Below, one piece after another: positions 1-9,044 of a stretch of DNA of 64,000 nt (position 1 is the first letter of the stretch; the number at the start of each line of letters is the position of its first letter). This stretch comes from G963667855 sp963667855 (GTDB taxonomy: Bacteria > Planctomycetota > Phycisphaerae > UBA1845): positions 36,825 through 100,824 of the forward strand of contig CAXXKI010000016.1 of the NCBI GenBank assembly GCA_963667855.2. Reading direction: 5' to 3'. The notes under the pieces were generated by a model, which searched no databases, was not told the origin of the DNA, and was given only the letters and a program-made list of their open reading frames with translations. The position numbers and the translations under genes were made by a program.

Positions 1-1434
1 CAAATAAAACAATGCGTTATCCGGTCAGAGGGAAGGGGGTTTCCACTGGTTAGTGTTGAGGCCGATATAAGCATTGATCAGTGCCTCTTTGAGAATAACT
101 ATAGCTCGGTAGCATATCATGCGGACAGTTCAGTTTCGTATTCCAACAGTGCATTTCGCAATAATGGTGGTGTTGCGATATCAAGTTCTAGAACTGACCT
201 GACAATTAACCATTGCGATTTTCATGCCAATATTCCCTTCGGTGGGGGGGCAGGACGAGCTATTGAGAATTACGGAGAGGGAGCTTCGGCATCTATAAAC
301 GATAGTACCTTTACGAATAACGAAGATGGTTGGCGACCCGGTGGCGCTATTTTCTTAGGAAGCGATGGACCAAAGGAAGTTCGCAATTGCACATTTACGG
401 ATAACGTGACAGGTGGCGAAGGCGGCGGTGCGATATGGGCTCCTGGTGTCGTTATAAGCGACTGCCGGTTTGAACGGAATAGAGCTGTTTGGGGGAGCGG
501 CGGGGCAGTTTGGGGTACTGCCGATATTACAGGTTGTGAGTTCATAGGCAATTCTGCTGGTGAAGGCGGAGCGTTTGGTATAACGATGTACGGCCACGTT
601 GGTTCGCGTGTGGATCACTGCACATTCATTAACAATAGTTCAGACAGCTGGGGGGGGGGCGTGGAGTGTATAGGCTTGCCTATCGAAATCAACCATTGTA
701 TATTCTCCGGAAATTCAGCGAAATGGGGCGGAGCTTTCAGCAGGCACTATTGTGCTGACGGCCCAATATGTAATTGCGTTTTTATTGACAACAGTGCTTC
801 CGAGTCTGGAGGAGCTGTTTATGTATGGGAAGATCCTGCTTCGACGATGGAAGTTATTAACTGCAGTTTTCATGGGAACGACGCCCCGGAAGGTGGGGCA
901 ATTGCGTTAACGGGTGACAGTAATACAGTACATTTGGAAATGAATAATTCCATTCTCTGGGGAAATACCGCTACCACTGATCCGCAAATATACGTCGTTC
1001 CATCGGCTACCGCGGTGGTGGTGAATAACAGTTGTATAGAAGGCGGCTATGCCGGAACAAACAACATCTCCACCGATCCGCAATTCGCCGACGCGGATCT
1101 GCGGCTGAGCGAAACGTCGCCATGTATCGAAGCCGGTGATAACGACGCCGTTCCGGCCACTCTTACCACCGATCTTGATGGGAATCCCCGAATCGCCGGT
1201 TGCTTCGTGGATATGGGGGCCTACGAGTTTCCAGGTGGTCGTCCATTAATGGGTGATATCGACGGCGACTGCGACCTCGATCTGGTCGATTATGAATACT
1301 TTGATGTTTGCCTGTCACTGTCAGGTCCGGGGGCGGGGCCCATTTTCCAGGAATGTATTGATACTTTCGATTTTGACAGTGACGGCGACATAGACCTGGC
1401 CGACTTTGCCGCATACCAGCAGTTGGCAGGGTGA
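1..1434 (+). CDS. Secreted parallel beta-helix protein with C-terminal dockerin-like EF hands (5' end outside window)
   Basis: The reading frame is open from base 1, so the start and signal peptide lie outside the window; 477 residues are visible. The protein is rich in short repeats of the CxFxxN type with Gly-rich turns, as in right-handed parallel beta-helix surface proteins. Near the end there is a segment like the choice-of-anchor Q domain (DPQFADADLRL, then SPCIEAGDN). It finishes with two Asp-rich loops, GDIDGDCDLDLVDY and DFDSDGDIDLADF, which look like a dockerin/EF-hand calcium-binding pair. The neighbouring downstream gene is a close duplicate that does carry a signal peptide, so export is inferred. 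The ligand is unknown; a surface or extracellular binding role is the most that can be said. It contains a G10 run (650-659) that is in frame here. Confidence 0.8.
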   Translation, partial: QIKQCVIRSEGRGFPLVSVEADISIDQCLFENNYSSVAYHADSSVSYSNSAFRNNGGVAISSSRTDLTINHCDFHANIPFGGGAGRAIENYGEGASASINDSTFTNNEDGWRPGGAIFLGSDGPKEVRNCTFTDNVTGGEGGGAIWAPGVVISDCRFERNRAVWGSGGAVWGTADITGCEFIGNSAGEGGAFGITMYGHVGSRVDHCTFINNSSDSWGGGVECIGLPIEINHCIFSGNSAKWGGAFSRHYCADGPICNCVFIDNSASESGGAVYVWEDPASTMEVINCSFHGNDAPEGGAIALTGDSNTVHLEMNNSILWGNTATTDPQIYVVPSATAVVVNNSCIEGGYAGTNNISTDPQFADADLRLSETSPCIEAGDNDAVPATLTTDLDGNPRIAGCFVDMGAYEFPGGRPLMGDIDGDCDLDLVDYEYFDVCLSLSGPGAGPIFQECIDTFDFDSDGDIDLADFAAYQQLAG

Positions 1435-1514
1435 TTGCCTTTTTACAGGATATTACCTAAAAGGGCAGAACCCAAAGTTATGGATTACGAGTTTTTATCA
1501 CAGGAGGTGGGATT

Positions 1515-3478
1515 ATGGTGGCTAGAGTAGCGTCAATAGCATTGCTCCTTCTAGTAGTTTCCGGTGCAGTTCAAGCGCAGAACGTAATTTACGTTGACCA
1601 GAACGCGAGCCTTACTCCGCACGACGGCTCAAGCTGGTGTAACGCGTTTCTCACACTGGACGAGGCATTAGACGCCTCTACAGGCGGGTTCACCATAAAG
1701 GTGGCCGATGGCACCTACATTCCGGATACTGCTGGTTTAGCCGACCCATGCATGGCAACGTTTACAATGGTGAGTGGGGTAAGTGTACAAGGCGGCTATG
1801 CGGGATGCGGGGCGCCTGATCCGAACGTTCGGGATTTCGATTTGTATGAAACCACTCTTTCGGGAAGCATCGGTGACCCGGTTGATCTTTGGGATAACTG
1901 TTACCATGTAGTGACATCGCTGAACTGCGATTCGCAAACGGTTTTAGATGGTTTTAGAATAAACGATGGCCGAGGCGGTATCGGTAATTACGATTTCCCA
2001 CATACTGCTGGGGCTGATCTATATATACTTGGTGGAGAACTGCAAATAAAACAATGCGTTATCCGGTCAGAGGGAAGGGGGTTTCCACTGGTTAGTGTTG
2101 AGGCCGATATAAGCATTGATCAGTGCCTCTTTGAGTATAACCGTTTCTCGGTAGCATATCATGCGGACAGTTCAGTTTCGTATTCCAACAGCGTGTTTCG
2201 CAATAATGGTGGTGTTGCGATATCAAGTTATAGAACTGACCTGACAATTAACCATTGCGATTTCCATGCCAATATTCCCTTCGGTGGGGGGGAAGGAGGA
2301 GCTATTAGGCATTGGGGAGAGGGGGGCTCGGCATATATAAACGATAGTACCTTTACGAATAACGGAGAAGGTTCGCTAGCCGGTGGCGCTATTTACTTAG
2401 GAGGCGGTTTACCAAAGGAAATTCGCAATTGCACATTTACGGATAACGTGACAAATGGCGATGGCGGCGGTGCGATAGTTGCTGCTGATGCCGTTATAAG
2501 CAACTGCCGGTTCGAACGGAATAGAGCTACTTGGGGGAGCGGCGGGGCAGTTTGGAGTCCTGCCGATATTACAGGTTGTGAGTTCATAGGCAATTCTGCT
2601 GGTGAAGGCGGTGCGGTTAGTATACCGGGGTTCGGCCTCGGTGGTGCGCGTGTGGATCACTGCACATTCATTAACAATAGTTCAGACAGCTGGGGGGGGG
2701 GCTGTGGAGTGTATAAGCAAGCCTATCGAAATCAACCATTGTATATTCTCAGGAAATTCAGCGAAATGGGGCGGAGCTTTCAGCAGGCACTCTTGTGCTG
2801 ACGGCCCAATACGTAATTGCGTTTTTATTGACAACAGTGCTTCCGAGTCTGGAGGAGCTGTTTATGTCTGGGAAGATTCTGCTTCGACGATGGAAGTTAT
2901 TAACTGCAGTTTTCATGGGAACGACGCCCCGGAAGGTGGGGCAATTGCGTTAACGGGTGACAGTAATACAGTACATTTGGAAATGAATAATTCCATTCTC
3001 TGGGGAAATACCGCTAACACTGATCCGCAAATATTCGTCGTTCCATGGGGCACCGCGGTGGTGGTGAATAACAGTTGTATCGAAGGCGGCTATGCCGGAA
3101 CAAACAACATCTCCACCGATCCGCAATTCGCCGACGCGGATCTGCGGCTGAGCGAAACCTCGCCGTGCATCGAAGCCGGTAATAACGACGCCGTTCCGGC
3201 CACTCTTACCACCGATCTTGATGGGAATCCCCGAATCGCCGGTTGCTTCGTGGATATGGGGGCCTACGAGTTTCCAGGTGGTCGTCCTTTAATGGGTGAT
3301 ATCGACGGCGACTGCGACCTCGATCTGGTCGATTATGAATACTTTGATGTTTGCCTGTCACTGTCAGGTCCGGGGGGCGGGTTCCATTTTCCAGGAATGT
3401 ATTGATACTTTCGATTTTGACAGTGACGGCGACATAGACCTGGCCGACTTCGCCGTGTACCAGCAGTTGGCAGGGTGA
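1515..3478 (+). pseudogene. Tandem duplicate of the beta-helix/dockerin-like gene, broken by two +1 frameshifts
   Basis: ATG at 1515 follows GGAGG closely and opens a signal peptide (SIALLLLVVSGAVQAQ). The rest matches the upstream gene almost base for base from about 2043 to the stop at 3478. Aligned with that copy there are two one-base insertions: one by the G10 run and CTGTGG at 2692-2706, and one where G6 replaces G5 at about 3371-3377. Translation therefore stops early at 2801, continues in a second frame to about 3375 and finishes in a third. Removing both bases restores a 653-residue protein: signal peptide, beta-helix repeats, choice-of-anchor Q-like segment and paired EF-hand-like loops. 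It may be a decaying duplicate or an intact gene with sequence errors. The two stop codons lie 2044 bases apart, so the duplicated unit is about 2 kb. Confidence 0.75.
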
Positions 3479-3561
3479 TTGGGTTGTTCATTAAGCCTTT
3501 TTCATTCAGCCAAACATGTTTAACGACTTTAAGCGAAATCGAAGTATCATAAGACAAGAAA

Positions 3562-3587
3562 AGCCCCGCCGCAATTGCGGCGGGGCT
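3562..3587. terminator. Perfect GC-rich palindrome, possible terminator
   Basis: The arms AGCCCCGCCGCAA and TTGCGGCGGGGCT pair perfectly with no unpaired loop in the DNA. On the plus strand no T run follows. On the minus strand the arm is followed by TTTTCTTG, so it would work better leftward, although no leftward gene ends here. It lies 84 bases after the beta-helix gene and probably ends that unit. Confidence 0.5.
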
Positions 3588-3667
3588 GACTGTATGAGGG
3601 TGAAATGGCAGCTTAATCGTTAAACACCGCATACAAAAAGTACGCTTAGATCGGATGAGTCGAGATT

Positions 3668-4250
3668 ATGCCTGAAATGCCGCGAATAGTTGCAAACACC
3701 GATGGGAGTCGTAGGGCGGTGTTAGCCGGTTGGTGGCGACGTGTGTTGGCCATTGCTATTGATTGTGCGATTTGGTATCTCACTGCTTTGGTCATCGCTG
3801 TTTTTGTTGCCGTCGTAAGCCCGATGCGGGCCGGGATGTCCCCTTACCAGCTTCTTGTTATAAAAACGTTTGTATTCTTATTCGCATTTGGTTTACCCGC
3901 CTTTGTCTGGTGGATATTCCCTGTGGCATGCGGGCGGCAGACCGTTGGACAATTGGTTTTCGACGTCTGCGTTTTAAGGGAAGATGGTTTCGCGGCACTG
4001 GGGATTTGTTAAAACAATAATTCGTCTGTTCATTATGCCTCTTTCCTTTGCGATAGCTTTTCTCGGATTCATAACGGGGTTTTTAGATAGCAAAAACCGA
4101 ACTTGGCATGATCGAATTGTGCATGCCGTGGTTTTGCGACGATCCTCAATTGAGACTATTTTGCCCAAATGCGCTGATTGCGGATACGATCTGCGAGGTA
4201 GTTTGAGTTCGGACAAGTGTCCGGAGTGCGGTAAAGCGATTAAAGTTTAA
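3668..4250 (+). CDS. RDD-type membrane protein with C-terminal zinc ribbon (one frameshift)
   Basis: ATG at 3668 begins a protein with an early Arg-rich segment and an Asp inside the first membrane helix (LAIAIDCAIWYLTALVI), a second hydrophobic helix and GRQTVGQLVFDVCVL, the usual order of an RDD domain. The frame stops at 4012, but the rest of the domain (third helix, then DRIVHAVVLR) continues in the next frame. Removing one G from GGGG at 4000-4003 joins them into 193 residues. The tail carries two CxxC pairs, CADCGYDLRG and CPECGK, a small zinc ribbon common on planctomycete proteins (family knowledge). Function unknown; RDD proteins are sometimes implicated in ion transport. It directly precedes a second gene of similar design. 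Confidence 0.65.
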
Positions 4251-4273
4251 TATTGTGGATAATCGGTAATAGT

Positions 4274-4816
4274 ATGACTCCATTGGCTTCAGATTGTAGT
4301 GCCGCAAACCGAGCCTTGTTAGACCGGCGGATTAATGCTGGGATTATCGACTCCGTTTGTTACGTAGTTTTGCAGGTTATTGCGTCGGGTGTCATGGCTG
4401 TCATGTTGCCGGAGTCAGAAGAGACACCATGGACTGGCCTGGTCATATGGACCCTGGCGTTTGGCAGTCCGTTGATTGTCTGGTCGAAGCTGTGCAGTAT
4501 GGATCTGACTTACGGCGAGCGGGTATACGGCGTAGAGTTCGTAACCCAAACATCTAATCGTCCATCGACGGGGCGGTTCTTTGTCCGAACAGCGGTATGG
4601 TGGATATTGAGTATATGTTTTCTGATCGCGCCGATTTCTATTTTGCTAATGAACAACAGGCAGGGGATTCACGGATTGCTTTCCGGAACGCATGTAAGAT
4701 CGAGATGGGAAAAGGGATTCTGCTATTGTTGCGGCAGCAGACTCGATCGGGCAAACGGGAATCGGTGCGGTGAATGCGGTGTCGAAATCGCCGACGAGTG
4801 GTTTGCGGAAGATTAA
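4274..4816 (+). CDS. Second RDD-like membrane protein with Cys-rich tail
   Basis: This start is the first ATG (MTPLASDC); a TTG seven codons upstream at 4253 is also possible. About 180 residues with an Arg/Asp-containing first helix (RRINAGIIDSVCYVV), a second helix near residues 60-80, a GERVYGVEF segment matching the GRQTVGQLV region of the upstream gene, and a third helix (WWILSICFLIAPISILLM). The C-terminus again has paired cysteines (CYCCGSRL and CGECGVE), a probable zinc ribbon. It begins only about two dozen bases after the previous gene, so the two are probably cotranscribed and descend from one duplication. No function can be assigned beyond an integral membrane protein. Confidence 0.65.
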   Translation: MTPLASDCSAANRALLDRRINAGIIDSVCYVVLQVIASGVMAVMLPESEETPWTGLVIWTLAFGSPLIVWSKLCSMDLTYGERVYGVEFVTQTSNRPSTGRFFVRTAVWWILSICFLIAPISILLMNNRQGIHGLLSGTHVRSRWEKGFCYCCGSRLDRANGNRCGECGVEIADEWFAED

Positions 4817-4861
4817 CCCGGCTTTTTATTTCACCATACCAAGGTTCGGGTTATACCTCCC

Positions 4862-5440
4862 TTAGGTTATTTCTACCTTATAGAAATCCATTCCCGTAAA
4901 CTTGTTTTCTAAAAAAATGCGTTGTACCGCATCAGATATAAGTAACTCTGTAGCGCATTCCTTCAACCGGACAACATTAAAACCTTGCAAGGCCGCTGAT
5001 TTTAAGGCGGTATGATGTAATGCGCAGATATTACCTCTTTTCCATTCCACGAAAAAATCGTCGGGAAATCGGTGGAATTTCGATCTCTCCAGATCCAGCG
5101 CGGGAACCATTGTTGTTAGGTTTGCAATGGCATATCCTGGAATGGATTTACCATCAAAATGGTAAACTTCCACCGGCAAATACTGAATATCTGTAACGCC
5201 AAGCTCATCCAAAGCCGCTATAAGTTGCCTCGAAAATATGAGTATTCCGTCTGCGTTCTGTAAAACGTCATCCGGAATACCATCCCTGTCCTTACTACGC
5301 GGGCGGAAAGATATACCTTGTGGCCAGTTTTGTATAAATTCTCCTTTTCTAAAACTCCAATCCGTAAATTCGCCTAAATTGCTACTGTGGGCTGAATATA
5401 ATGGGTTACTCGTAGTGGGCGTACTAATAGCAGTACCCAA
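4862..5440 (-). CDS. Imm11-like (DUF1629) immunity protein, orphan
   Basis: About 192 residues. The pattern ILIFSRQLIAAL, then QYLPVEV, a YAIANLTTMVPALDLERS block, and near the end LLISDAVQRIF followed by FTGMDFYKVE is the signature order of the Imm11/DUF1629 immunity family of polymorphic toxin systems (family knowledge). No toxin gene is recognisable beside it. The start is uncertain. The only usual start codon in frame is TTG at 5440 with no clear ribosome site. An ATG at 5454 has GGAG at good spacing but lies in another frame that soon stops, so the 5' end may contain an indel. It is oriented against the RDD genes. Confidence 0.6.
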   Translation of the reverse strand: MGTAISTPTTSNPLYSAHSSNLGEFTDWSFRKGEFIQNWPQGISFRPRSKDRDGIPDDVLQNADGILIFSRQLIAALDELGVTDIQYLPVEVYHFDGKSIPGYAIANLTTMVPALDLERSKFHRFPDDFFVEWKRGNICALHHTALKSAALQGFNVVRLKECATELLISDAVQRIFLENKFTGMDFYKVEIT

Positions 5441-5827
5441 GATGTATCTGTCATGGTTTACACTCCAACAGACGTTCGGCGTCCTTTATGATGTCTGGAT
5501 TCTAACGTGATGCCTTTGGGGGATACATGCTATTCCCTCAGCAAAGTACAAGCAGAAGGCTACCTTAATATATAAAAACAGTTAATATAGTCGAACAGTG
5601 AATTCCACGGAAAACGCCAAAATCATATACGAGGCAACTGGCCAGGGCAACTGGGTTGATGGTGCGCCTGTAAACCTCCTAATGGTCGCTGAACGCGGTC
5701 GGAATGAGGGCTAATGGGCCGATTCGCGTTCTACGATAGCTCCAGCAGCCTTTCTGGCGTAACCCTCCGCCCGGTGATATGATACGCACTTCGTTAATGG
5801 TAACGGTTCTTGCGAGGTTTGCGGATT
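5441..5827. other. Gap between Imm11-like gene and psd
   Basis: No convincing gene. A 38-codon GTG frame at 5598-5714 on the plus strand reads like protein (EATGQGNWVDGAPVN) but has no ribosome site or recognisable family; it could be the tail of a decayed gene. No tRNA-like or terminator-like structure was seen. Confidence 0.4.
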
Positions 5828-6477
5828 ATGTTGGCCAAAGAGGGTACGAGGGAGATGCTGATCGCCACCGTGGTTTTGGGAGCCGCGGCGTGGGGGCTTA
5901 ATTATCTCCACTGGGCAGCTGCTATGCTGCCGGTTGTTGTCTGGATCTGGGTGATTTCGTTCTTTCGGGATCCCCGTCGTGAAGGAACCTTTGCCGAAAA
6001 AGAGATGTGTGCCCCCGCCGACGGGAAGGTTACTGAAATATCCCGGCTGGAACATCACGAAGATATAGGCGGACCGGCCATCCGTATTGGTATTTTCCTG
6101 AGTATCTTCAATGTGCATGCAAACCGTGCGCCTTGTAACGGGACGGTAAAAAGCGTCCATTACAAACCGGGGAAGTTTCTCGATGCCCGCGATCCCGATT
6201 CCGGAGTACTGAACGAATCGAATACGGTTGTAATGGAGGCCGAAGCCCCCTTTGCCGGCACAGTTGTGGTCCAGGCAAATATCGGGTTTTGATTGCCCGG
6301 CGGATTATCTGCCAGGCCAAAGAGGGGGATACCCTGTCTCTCGGTGAAAGGTTTGGAATGATAAAATTCGGCTCGCGCACGGAACTGATTGTGCCGGATG
6401 TCGAAGGTGTCGATGTTGTTGTTAAGGTCGGAGATGCTGTCAAGGCGGGACTGACCCCTATGCTCAGGCAGCCGTAA
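5828..6477 (+). CDS. psd: Phosphatidylserine decarboxylase (two frameshifts in sequence)
   Basis: Converts phosphatidylserine to phosphatidylethanolamine at the membrane, using a pyruvoyl group made by self-cleavage. The start is ATG 5828 with GAGG 11 bases upstream. The N-terminus has two hydrophobic segments followed by FRDPRRE, CAPADGKV, IFLSIFNVHANRAP and later ERFGMIKFGSRTEL. The FGSR motif is the self-cleavage region of the short bacterial family. The frame stops at 6292, but removing one C at 6271-6272 and one T at 6287-6290 gives VVVRQISGLIARRI, which matches the family consensus; the result is 215 residues, normal for short Psd. Two compensable indels in so short a stretch suggest sequence errors. 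It sits directly before pssA, the enzyme for the previous step. Confidence 0.88.
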
Positions 6478-6516
6478 GCTGGAACCGCAAAGGTGCCACG
6501 AAGGAACAAAATCGCC

Positions 6517-7464
6517 ATGAAGGTTATTAACGTGGATCAGCACGATAAACAAAGTAAAAGTCGGAGAAGGCGGTTACGAACTATCGCCGTATTCCCCACC
6601 ATGCTCACTCTGGGGAACATGGTTTGCGGGTTTACCGCTATCTATTTCTGCATGTTGGCCGTACTCACTGTAGGTGACGATCCGAGTATTAAGCTTACTC
6701 TGAATAACCGGATAATAGAGCAATTCCTGCCCACCTTCCTTTCGGTGGCGGGCTTTCTGGTCTTTCTGGGAATGTTCTTCGACATGATGGACGGGAGGGT
6801 CGCCCGGATGACCAGTGGGACGACAAACTTCGGCGGCCAGCTGGATTCGTTATCCGATATGGTTACCTTCGGAGTTACCCCGGCGATTCTGATGATCACC
6901 CTGCTTACGCTAGAGGCGAAAGCGCATCCCGACGCGATGTTCTTCACCTCTCGCGGAGTATGGATGGCTGGTGTGATCTACGCCGCTTGTGGCACTCTCA
7001 GGCTGGCCAGGTTCAACGTGGAGCATGCGGAAGGGGACTTGAAGCATACGTCGTTCCAGGGCTTGCCCAGTCCGGCCGCCGCCGCTGTCGTGGCCTCTCT
7101 CATTATCCTTTACGAACACGTGGAAGAGGCACGGGAGGCGGTGCTGGTCAATCTGCTCCCTGTGATCGCTATTTCCGTTGGTTTGCTTATGGTCAGCCGG
7201 GTTAATTACGTTCATGTCGGCAACACCTACCTCAGAGGCCGCAAGCCTTTCAGTCACGTTTTAATCCTGATCGCGGCTATTGCTCTGCTCATCCGCTTTC
7301 CTTCGCAGACGCTGGCAGGCCTGGCTGCTCTATACGCTCTAGGTAGTCCCGTGATTAACGCCAGTCAGAAAATCAAGCGGTTGCTGTGGAAGGATGGGAA
7401 AGGTGGCGACGTAAAATCACAGCCTGACCAGAAAAAAAATAATTCCGACCAAAAGCTCGCTTGA
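6517..7464 (+). CDS. pssA: CDP-diacylglycerol--serine O-phosphatidyltransferase
   Basis: Makes phosphatidylserine from CDP-diacylglycerol and serine, the substrate of the Psd encoded just upstream. The CDP-alcohol phosphotransferase signature D-x2-DG-x2-AR-x8-G-x3-D-x3-D is fully present: DMMDGRVARMTSG followed by GGQLDSLSD. The rest is a polytopic membrane protein (FPTMLTLGNMVCGF, later helices such as LLPVIAISVGLLMV). ATG 6517 is chosen; AAGGA lies 11 bases upstream. A GTG at 6493 would add eight residues. About 315 residues, with a Lys/Asn-rich cytosolic tail. The psd-pssA order is a common bacterial pair, so phosphatidylethanolamine should be a major lipid of this organism. Confidence 0.93.
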   Translation: MKVINVDQHDKQSKSRRRRLRTIAVFPTMLTLGNMVCGFTAIYFCMLAVLTVGDDPSIKLTLNNRIIEQFLPTFLSVAGFLVFLGMFFDMMDGRVARMTSGTTNFGGQLDSLSDMVTFGVTPAILMITLLTLEAKAHPDAMFFTSRGVWMAGVIYAACGTLRLARFNVEHAEGDLKHTSFQGLPSPAAAAVVASLIILYEHVEEAREAVLVNLLPVIAISVGLLMVSRVNYVHVGNTYLRGRKPFSHVLILIAAIALLIRFPSQTLAGLAALYALGSPVINASQKIKRLLWKDGKGGDVKSQPDQKKNNSDQKLA

Positions 7465-7537
7465 CGCGAAACACTGGCCGTGATAATGTTCGGGTGGCGT
7501 TAGGGGGTCCGATAAAGGCCTCAGAAGGGAGTGCCAC

Positions 7538-9043
7538 GTGAATAGTAATGCGGTTCGTGTTCGGTTTGCCCCATCTCCAACGGGATATCTGCACATCGGT
7601 GGGGCCCGTACGGCTCTGTTTAACTGGCTTATTGCCCGCAAGGAGCAGGGCGGCAAGTTTATTCTGCGTATAGAGGATACTGACCGAAGTCGCCATGTAG
7701 AGGATTCAGTACAGAAAATCCTGGCGGATATGCGTTGGATGGGACTTAACTGGGACGAAGGTCCGGAAGTTGGGGGCAAGTTCGGTCCCTACTACCAGAG
7801 TGAGCGGCTGGATCTGTACCAGAAATACGTGCAGAAACTTGTGGATGAGGGCAAGGCTTACTACGCCTTCGACACTCCTGAAGAACTGGCCGAAATGCGC
7901 GAACACGCCCGGGCGGAGAAAAAGAATTTCCGCTACATGCGCCCGGCAAACTTCCCCACACCTGAAGAGGTACTCGCCGCCAAGGACGTGGGCAGACCGG
8001 CCGTCGTCCGTTTTGCCATGCCCAACAAGGCCATTACCACCGTCGATGAAATTCTCGGCGAGGTGACCCTGGTGGCCGAGGAACTGGAGGATTTTGTCAT
8101 CCAGAAAGGTGACGGTTGGCCCACGTATCACCTGGCGTGTGTTGTAGATGATGCCCTGATGGAAATCACCCACGTGATCCGCGGGCAGGAACACCTGATG
8201 AACACTCCCAAGCACATCGCTCTGCAGGAGGCCTTGGGTTTTCCCACTCCGCGATATGCCCATCTGCCGATCATCTTCAATATGTCCGGCAGCAAGATGA
8301 GCAAGCGGGACAAGGAAAAGGCTATAAAAAAAGGCGAGGTGCCGCCTGAAATCGACGTTCACGATTTCCGCCAGGCAGGCTACCTGCCGGAAGGGCTGTT
8401 GAACTTCATCTCCCTGCTGGGCTGGTCCACCGGCGATGATCAGGAACAGCTCACCATGGAGGAAACCATAAACAGGTTCCAGGTTGGCGATATTGGTAAA
8501 AGCAATGCCAAGTTTGACCGGGACAAGTTACTCGCTTTCAATACGGATTGGGCGACAAGGGTGTCGGCTGATCGGCTGTTGGAGGTATTCAAGGATTACC
8601 TTGCGGTGAATCAATCACCCATGGCCAGGCTCGACGACGCTTTGCTTTCCCGCGTGCTGCAAATGTGTGAAGGTTTCCGCACCTTCCGCGATGTGGAGGC
8701 CAAAGTCGGCTTCGCCTTCAAGTCGGATGATCAGGTCATTTTCGATGAAAAAGCGGTCACGAAGGTTCTGAAAAAGAACGAAAACGCCGGTTTTGAAATG
8801 CTCGAAACTTTGCTTGCGGGCCTGGAAAACGTGTCCAATTGGGAGGCGGCGGAACTCGAACCGCTGTTGAAAGGTATTTGCGAGAGTAAAGACGTGAAAT
8901 TCGGTTCGGTTGCCCAGCCGCTGCGGGTTGCCCTGAGCGGTTCCACGGTCAGTCCCGCGATTTACGAAACTCTGGAACTGGTAGGGCGGGAAGCAACCTT
9001 GCGCAGGATTCAAAATACCCTCAAACAAAAGGATGAAAGCTGA
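7538..9043 (+). CDS. gltX: Glutamyl-tRNA synthetase
   Basis: Charges tRNA-Glu with glutamate. 501 residues, class I synthetase: FAPSPTGYLHIGG (HIGH-type motif, residues 10-22) and KMSKR at 253-257, with IEDTDRSRHVE between. GTG at 7538 is the start, with a purine-rich GAAGGGAG shortly upstream. Whether it also mischarges tRNA-Gln cannot be read from sequence, but a separate glnS is encoded at 11823-13577, so the indirect amidation route may not be needed for glutamine. It follows pssA after 73 bases and its stop is one base before the start of the kinase gene, so it is probably in one operon with it. Confidence 0.96.
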   Translation: MNSNAVRVRFAPSPTGYLHIGGARTALFNWLIARKEQGGKFILRIEDTDRSRHVEDSVQKILADMRWMGLNWDEGPEVGGKFGPYYQSERLDLYQKYVQKLVDEGKAYYAFDTPEELAEMREHARAEKKNFRYMRPANFPTPEEVLAAKDVGRPAVVRFAMPNKAITTVDEILGEVTLVAEELEDFVIQKGDGWPTYHLACVVDDALMEITHVIRGQEHLMNTPKHIALQEALGFPTPRYAHLPIIFNMSGSKMSKRDKEKAIKKGEVPPEIDVHDFRQAGYLPEGLLNFISLLGWSTGDDQEQLTMEETINRFQVGDIGKSNAKFDRDKLLAFNTDWATRVSADRLLEVFKDYLAVNQSPMARLDDALLSRVLQMCEGFRTFRDVEAKVGFAFKSDDQVIFDEKAVTKVLKKNENAGFEMLETLLAGLENVSNWEAAELEPLLKGICESKDVKFGSVAQPLRVALSGSTVSPAIYETLELVGREATLRRIQNTLKQKDES

Positions 9044-9044
9044 T

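Noticed and set aside
5598..5714. 38-codon GTG frame on the plus strand
   Set aside because: Protein-like composition but no ribosome site, no family and no neighbour in phase; at most a decayed end of a gene.
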